Source of the DNA: an uncultured Rivibacter sp.
Lineage (GTDB): Bacteria > Pseudomonadota > Gammaproteobacteria > Burkholderiales > Burkholderiaceae
Length of the DNA stretch: 64,000 nucleotides
NCBI GenBank assembly: GCA_946480925.1
Contig: CAMLLU010000016.1
Location: 26,319 to 90,318, forward strand
Direction: 5' to 3'
Shown here: in pieces, positions 63,600 to 64,000 of the stretch
Position numbering within the stretch: the stretch's first letter is position 1
How the letters are laid out: each line of letters opens with the position of its first letter
Position numbers and translations under genes: made by a program
The notes under the pieces: generated by a model
The model's database searches: none
The model's input: the letters and a program-made list of their open reading frames with translations, nothing else
Told to the model about the DNA's origin: nothing

Positions 63600-64000
63600 T
63601 GATGTGAGCGGGCCGCAAAGCCAGAGCTGACGTGGGTTTCAGGCGATTCATGGGTGTCCACGATTTGAGTTTCGAGATGCCTTCTTCCGCGTCATGGCCC
63701 TTCAAGGCCGCCGTGTCCGTGTTCTTCACGCTCTGCGCGTCCACGATCAACAGCGCGCTGCAGGCGTTGCGCCCCAGTTTCTCTCGGGCCACGCCAACCT
63801 GATTTTTTGAGTGCCCGCTCCAGCACGCTCACGCCGTGCTGGTCGGGCTCGCTCCACTTGCGCCAGTAGGCGTACACCGTCGTCCACTTGGGAAACTCGC
63901 TGGGCAAGAACCTCCACTGACAGCCCGTACGCAGCAGATACAGCACCGTAAGCGCGCAGCGAAGTCACCTTGACGCCGGCCAGGAGGCCGATAACCGGTT
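63600..64000 (-). pseudogene. Frameshifted IS5-family transposase remnant (runs off the window)
   Basis: On the minus strand, from the window edge, one frame reads [20 protein letters not shown] (the IS5 transposase block, about 63946-63880) and continues [15 protein letters not shown] second frame (about 63792-63690) reads [12 protein letters not shown], the block with the first catalytic Asp, and a third (to about 63600) reads IVDTHESPETH. At least two frameshifts break the gene. The 5' part lies beyond base 64000. No terminal inverted repeat is identifiable here. Confidence 0.8.

Overview
The window is a GC-rich bacterial chromosome segment, roughly two thirds G+C by eye apart from the last 2 kb. 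It looks like a betaproteobacterium of the order Burkholderiales, probably the Leptothrix/Rubrivivax/Rhizobacter group. The grounds are the run recA-recX-DUF2889-sucCD-terC, the mreBCD-mrdAB shape operon divergent from gatCAB, the pyrE/xth pair, and the protein sequences themselves. Assignment below order level is inference. I see no rRNA, tRNA or CRISPR.

Layout. 1-5.6 kb: moaC, then on the minus strand a type IV pilin gene with a good sigma-54 promoter and its own terminator, followed by a PglL-type O-oligosaccharyltransferase, a TfpX/TfpZ pilin accessory protein and a second PglL-type transferase. 5.8-11.1 kb: a phospho-signalling block (CHASE2 Ser/Thr kinase, PP2C phosphatase, double-FHA protein, class II cyclic-nucleotide phosphodiesterase). 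11.2-16.5 kb: terC, sucD, sucC, DUF2889, recX and recA, with a LexA box before recA. 16.6-20.6 kb: a MarR regulator, a TctD/TctE-like two-component pair and a patatin-like lipase. 20.6-24 kb: a thiamine-diphosphate-enzyme homologue with a degenerate cofactor motif, divergent from a MATE exporter. 24-30 kb: mreB-mreC-mreD-mrdA-rodA (minus). 30.3-34.4 kb: gatCAB plus an acetyltransferase. 34.4-46.3 kb: mixed housekeeping and regulatory genes (pyrE/xth, beta-lactamase-fold hydrolase, LuxR and Crp/Fnr regulators, M48 protease, AmpG-like transporter, phosphoribosyltransferase, CBS protein, flavin reductase, LysR regulator).

46.3-57.6 kb is the most unusual region. Four tandem, translationally coupled genes for full-length family 5 (peptide-type) periplasmic binding proteins lie back to back with one ABC transporter (two permeases and one fused double ATPase). 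This suggests one membrane engine served by several receptors. 57.8-59.6 kb: a TetR regulator with a perfect 22-bp palindrome before a 37-residue membrane peptide gene and an alpha/beta hydrolase, plus a degenerate copy before tetR itself. 60.6-61.9 kb: a uracil/xanthine permease. The last 2 kb has lower GC and carries two unrecognised exported or anchored proteins and a frameshifted IS5-type transposase remnant, probably the edge of an acquired segment.

Two dispersed intergenic repeat types occur: GTCAC-rich mosaics (three places) and a palindromic CCCCCTCGAGGGGG-type element (two places).
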